In this document: positions 4,464 to 6,539 of the stretch, piece by piece
How positions within the stretch are numbered: the stretch's first letter is position 1
Layout: the number at the start of each line of letters is the position of its first letter
From: Anaerolineae bacterium
Lineage (GTDB): Bacteria > Chloroflexota > Anaerolineae > J102
Assembly: GCA_026992375.1 (NCBI GenBank)
Contig: JALXAF010000212.1
Location: 1 to 6,539, forward strand
Length of the DNA stretch: 6,539 nt
Reading direction: 5' to 3'
Made by a program: the position numbers and the translations under genes
Notes under the pieces: model-generated
What the model saw: the letters and a program-made list of their open reading frames with translations, nothing else
Told to the model about the DNA's origin: nothing
The model's database searches: none

Positions 4464-5110
4464 GGCGTTCGATCATATAAAACGCCCCATTCACCCGCAA
4501 TTACCTGAGCGACCCGTTGCCGAATCTGTTCGGCGATGGATTCCACCGCCCCATCCGCGTCCACCACCAGCCAGCGATGGGGATCCGCCGCCGCCAGCTT
4601 GCGATAGCCCGCCCGAACTCGCTTGTGAAACGCCACGGCCTGCGCCTCCATGCGATTCCATTCCTCGGGCGTGGCCGCCTTGCGCCGCAAGCCCGTCTCC
4701 ACATCCAGATCCAGATACACCGTCAGATCGGGCCAGAGGCCGCCGGTGGCGAATTCGGTGATGCGCAGCAGATCGTCGATGGACAGGCCGCGTCCATAGC
4801 CCTGATAGGCCAGAGTGCTATCGGCAAAGCGATCGCAGATGACGATCCAGCCATCCGCCAGCCGCGGGCGAATGACCTCGCGCACGATCTGGGCCCGGGC
4901 CGCGGAAAAAAGCAAAATCTCGGCCTCGGGCGTCATGTTCGTGTTCTCGGGATTAAGCAAAACGCTCCGGATTTGCTCGCCAATGCTGGTGCCACCTGGC
5001 TCTCGTGTCAGCAGCACCCGGTCGGTGCGCTGGCGCAGCCAGTCCATCAACAGCCGAATCTGAGTCGTCTTGCCACTGCCTTCGATACCTTCGAATGTGA
5101 TAAACGTCAT
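4460..5110 (-). CDS. tmk: Thymidylate kinase (dTMP kinase)
   Basis: A 216-residue enzyme, normal for the family, phosphorylating dTMP to dTDP with ATP in the cytosol as an essential step to dTTP. Motifs: P-loop GIEGSGKTT (8-16), TREPGGT (35-41, dTMP-binding), the thymidylate kinase signature DRFADSTLAYQGYGRG (93-108), PDLTVYLDLD (127-136) and an Arg-rich LID, GLRRKA (140-145). The P-loop has no Arg in its variable positions and the LID has Arg, as in the bacterial E. coli-like type II enzymes. The frame stays open upstream to an ATG at 5188, but those 26 codons carry an inverted repeat and no family similarity; ATG 5110 puts MTFITFEGIEG at the normal N-terminus. There is no Shine-Dalgarno. 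It follows the R3H ATPase on the same strand after a 476-bp repeat-filled gap, so it may have its own promoter, not identified. Confidence 0.96.
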   Translation of the reverse strand: MTFITFEGIEGSGKTTQIRLLMDWLRQRTDRVLLTREPGGTSIGEQIRSVLLNPENTNMTPEAEILLFSAARAQIVREVIRPRLADGWIVICDRFADSTLAYQGYGRGLSIDDLLRITEFATGGLWPDLTVYLDLDVETGLRRKAATPEEWNRMEAQAVAFHKRVRAGYRKLAAADPHRWLVVDADGAVESIAEQIRQRVAQVIAGEWGVLYDRTP

Positions 5111-5162
5111 GGGAATGCAGGGGGAGTGAGGAATGACTTCACGTCTTATGAATAAGAATGCC

Positions 5163-5186
5163 GCACTTGAGACTGGTGGCAAGTGC
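5163..5186. repeat. Inverted repeat gcacttg / caagtgc upstream of tmk
   Basis: Perfect 7-bp arms (5163-5169 and 5180-5186) with a 10-base loop, 53-76 bases upstream of the tmk ATG. On the minus strand it would be in the tmk leader or promoter region. It may be an operator, an mRNA hairpin or another dispersed palindromic unit; only one copy is in the window. Confidence 0.45.
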
Positions 5187-5232
5187 ATCGCACCTTGAAC
5201 GGCGGCTCACCGATGCAGATAAAAATCCCTCG

Positions 5233-5320
5233 TTACGTCATTCCGACGACCGCAGGGAGGAGGAATCTCCTCGCTTGCAAGGGGATTTCTCGGTCGCTGC
5301 GCTCCCTCGAAATGACGTAA
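5233..5320. repeat. GTCATT-ended palindromic element, copy B (MITE-like)
   Basis: An 88-bp segment whose ends ttacgtcattccga (5233-5246) and tcgaaatgacgtaa (5307-5320) are inverted repeats with 13 of 14 bases matching. Inside, gaggaatctcctcgc faces a ggggatttctcggtcgctgcg stretch, so the whole can fold on itself imperfectly. It resembles the element at 1653-1753 in end sequence and in the gaatctcc/gcagcga motifs. No coding capacity; mobility is inferred from structure. Confidence 0.7.
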
Positions 5321-5359
5321 GAGAGCCTATTTTTGGAACATTTTCACGAATTATTCGCT

Positions 5360-5413
5360 TTCATCCGCGTTCATCTGCGTCCTATTTACAGAGCAGTCGC
5401 CATGAGCGACGGC
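5360..5413 (-). repeat. Inverted composite of the short dispersed units
   Basis: Read on the minus strand, 5413-5391 matches the 23-bp unit of 1511-1533 and 1786-1808 in about 18-19 positions. It is followed directly by gtaaataggacgcagatga (5389-5371), which matches 1382-1400 in 18 of 19, and then by acgcggatgaa. Here the two units are joined head to tail, whereas in the 1356-1830 gap they are apart and in another order. Confidence 0.65.
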
Positions 5414-5464
5414 GCACCGATACGTGTAAAATGACTCGCGGCTAAGGCGGCGCGAGGAGACAAT

Positions 5465-5580
5465 CCCGTAATGCGGGACGACCTCACGCATTACGAATTA
5501 CGCATCACGCCGTTGCAGACTCGCCCAACGTGGGCTTTGCCAACCGTCAGCAACCAGCGATCATTCTATTTTCGGAACAG
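5465..5580 (-). repeat. Long dispersed repeat, copy 2 (inverted)
   Basis: On the minus strand the core runs from 5580 to 5504 and matches copy 1 (361-438) in about 72 of 78 aligned positions. The heptad tail covers 5509-5468 as six in-phase 7-bp units: cgtgatg, cgtaatt, cgtaatg, cgtgagg, tcgtccc and gcattac, again switching to the reverse form. The small cccg-taatg-cggg hairpin (5465-5477) ends it. The core stops six bases from the R3H ATPase stop codon. Confidence 0.85.
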
Positions 5581-5586
5581 TTACGC

Positions 5587-6539
5587 CTATTCTCGATAGA
5601 GCCGCACCCGACGATTGGGTTCGCGGCCATAGGAATGGGAGATGAGATTGGCCTCCCGGGCCAGTTGATGCTGCATCCGTCGCACCTCGGGCGGCTGCGG
5701 CGAAAGCTCCACCACCGGCGCGCCCGAAAGCACCTTCTCGACGCCCTGCATGGTCTCTTCGATGGCGATGCTCACCGGATCAGCGGTGTCCACCTTCAGG
5801 GCGAAGATGTCGGCCAGCAGCATCTCCATCTGATGCACGGTATTGGAGCGCAGCACATAGACGGGGATGCCCCGCTCCTCGGCCTCGCCGATGGGCTGCG
5901 GGCGTTTGCGATAGTAGTTTTTCAGGGTGATGACCGCGGACGCTCGGCGCAGATCGTTGATGATCTCAATGGGTACGCCCAGATTTTGGGCCGCAGAGCG
6001 CAGTCGGTTCTGGCCCACGCCATAGGGATAGATGCGAACGGGCCGCACCGCGCGTCCCCGCTCCTCCCGCGCGCCAATGCGGTTGTCGCCATAGACGCTG
6101 TTTTCATATCGGCCGCGTTTGGGCAGCCCGCTGCGATCTTTTTTGAGATCATCCCCCTTCTCGACGATGATTTCGCCCTTTTCGTTGCGATAGCGGGTCT
6201 CGGGCCGCAGCGGACGATCCCGCAAGATGGCGTCCACGGCCTTGCTCACATCGTGATGGACGATGAGATGCTGACGATCCACGATCTCGATGAGCACGTC
6301 GAAGGTCGGGGGCGAACGGCGCTCCAGCACTGATTTCTGGGTGCCGCGACGCCGGGCCTCCTCATCCGAGAGGGTGACCGATTCGATGCCGCCCACCAGA
6401 TCGGAGAGGGTGGGATTGAGAAGCAGGTTGGCCAGGGTGCGACCATGCGCGGTGCCAATGAGCTGAACGCCCCGCTCCGCGATGGTGCGCGCGGCTTCCG
6501 CCTCCAGCTCGCGGCCGATCTCGTCGATGATGATGACCT
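5587..6539 (-). CDS. R3H-domain AAA ATPase (Ycf45/SpoIIIAA-like), C-terminal 316 residues
   Basis: The frame is open from the right window edge (first full codon 6537-6535) to TAG 5589-5587, so the Walker A half is outside. The fragment opens with Walker B VIIIDEIG (1-8), then LIGTAHGRTLANLL (26-39), NPTLSDLVGGI (41-51) and RRRGTQKSVLERRSPPTFDV (62-81), all hallmarks of the SpoIIIAA-like/Ycf45 ATPases. A charged linker follows (about 100-150), then a second conserved domain with RIYPYGVGQNRLRSAAQ, TLKNYYRKRPQ and IPVYVLRSNTVHQMEM. The last ~30 residues form an R3H single-strand nucleic-acid-binding domain: R286-x3-H290 and SYGREPNRRVRLY. Cytosolic; the exact role in these bacteria is not established. 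A GTG at 6396 is in frame but internal, since the conserved motifs continue upstream. Next on the strand is tmk. Family call is secure. Confidence 0.93.
   Translation of the reverse strand, partial: VIIIDEIGRELEAEAARTIAERGVQLIGTAHGRTLANLLLNPTLSDLVGGIESVTLSDEEARRRGTQKSVLERRSPPTFDVLIEIVDRQHLIVHHDVSKAVDAILRDRPLRPETRYRNEKGEIIVEKGDDLKKDRSGLPKRGRYENSVYGDNRIGAREERGRAVRPVRIYPYGVGQNRLRSAAQNLGVPIEIINDLRRASAVITLKNYYRKRPQPIGEAEERGIPVYVLRSNTVHQMEMLLADIFALKVDTADPVSIAIEETMQGVEKVLSGAPVVELSPQPPEVRRMQHQLAREANLISHSYGREPNRRVRLYRE

Larger units (their letters stand above)
5111..5586. other. Repeat-filled gap between the R3H ATPase and tmk
   Basis: These 476 bases hold a 7-bp-arm inverted repeat near tmk, a GTCATT-ended palindromic element, a rearranged set of the short units also seen at 1372-1533, and an inverted copy of the long repeat that abuts the R3H ATPase stop. 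No gene is supported. No good promoter for tmk was found. Confidence 0.6.

Noticed and set aside
5111..5188. Upstream in-frame ATG at 5188 extending tmk by 26 codons
   Set aside because: The extension carries an inverted repeat, has no family similarity, and MTFITFEGIEG from 5110 fits the usual N-terminus.
361..5580. Composite transposon formed by the inverted long repeats
   Set aside because: The enclosed genes are ordinary housekeeping and surface functions, no transposase is present, and a third copy lies inside the interval.
5530..6333. 267-codon plus-strand frame opposite the R3H ATPase
   Set aside because: Shadow of the minus-strand ATPase gene, and its start lies in the dispersed repeat.
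6394..6396. GTG as the start of the R3H ATPase
   Set aside because: The frame continues to the window edge with Walker B VIIIDEIG and other conserved blocks, so the codon is internal.

Overview
The window looks like a piece of a moderately GC-rich bacterial chromosome, most likely Chloroflexota (Anaerolineae/Caldilineae-like) and probably from a metagenome or environmental genome. The taxonomic call is an inference. It rests on the R3H-domain AAA ATPase followed by tmk, a BMP-type lipoprotein with an Ala/Pro/Thr/Glu linker, and gaps filled with short degenerate repeats. No rRNA, tRNA, CRISPR array or transposase gene was seen. The genes recognised cover about 73% of the window, so about 27% is non-coding, which is high for a bacterium.

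Plus strand, left to right: the C-terminal end of an M42-family metallopeptidase (1-231, cut by the window edge); a WecG/TagA/CpsF-family glycosyltransferase (612-1355); and a stand-alone PfkB-family sugar kinase of the heptose-7-phosphate kinase (RfaE1/HldE domain I) type (1831-2808). Minus strand, right to left: the C-terminal part of an R3H-domain ATPase of the Ycf45/SpoIIIAA-like type (6539-5587, cut by the window edge); thymidylate kinase (5110-4460); and a BMP/PnrA-like ABC-transporter substrate-binding lipoprotein (4368-3172). The kinase and the lipoprotein genes converge on a 363-bp gap.

How the genes fit together: the glycosyltransferase and the sugar kinase may both serve cell-surface or nucleotide-sugar glycan synthesis, but a 475-bp repeat-filled gap separates them and nothing shows an operon. 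R3H ATPase and tmk share a strand, again with a long repeat-filled gap. The lipoprotein gene has its own near-consensus sigma-70 promoter, whose -35 box contains the tmk stop codon, a 5'UTR palindrome and a strong Shine-Dalgarno site. It looks like a separately controlled, well expressed gene. Its transporter ATPase and permeases are not in the window.

The most unusual content is in the gaps. Three of the four long gaps (232-611, 1356-1830, 5111-5586) are mosaics of a few recurring repeat modules. One has an approximately 78-bp core present at 361-438 and, inverted, at 5504-5580, so the two copies bracket four genes. A more diverged copy lies at 1528-1635. Each core runs into tandem 7-bp units that stay in phase while flipping to their own reverse complement. 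Other heptad tracts (atcagtN, and its reverse form nactgnn) lie near gene ends. Two GTCATT-ended imperfect inverted repeats resemble small non-autonomous palindromic elements. One repeat runs right up to the kinase start and creates a false upstream ATG.
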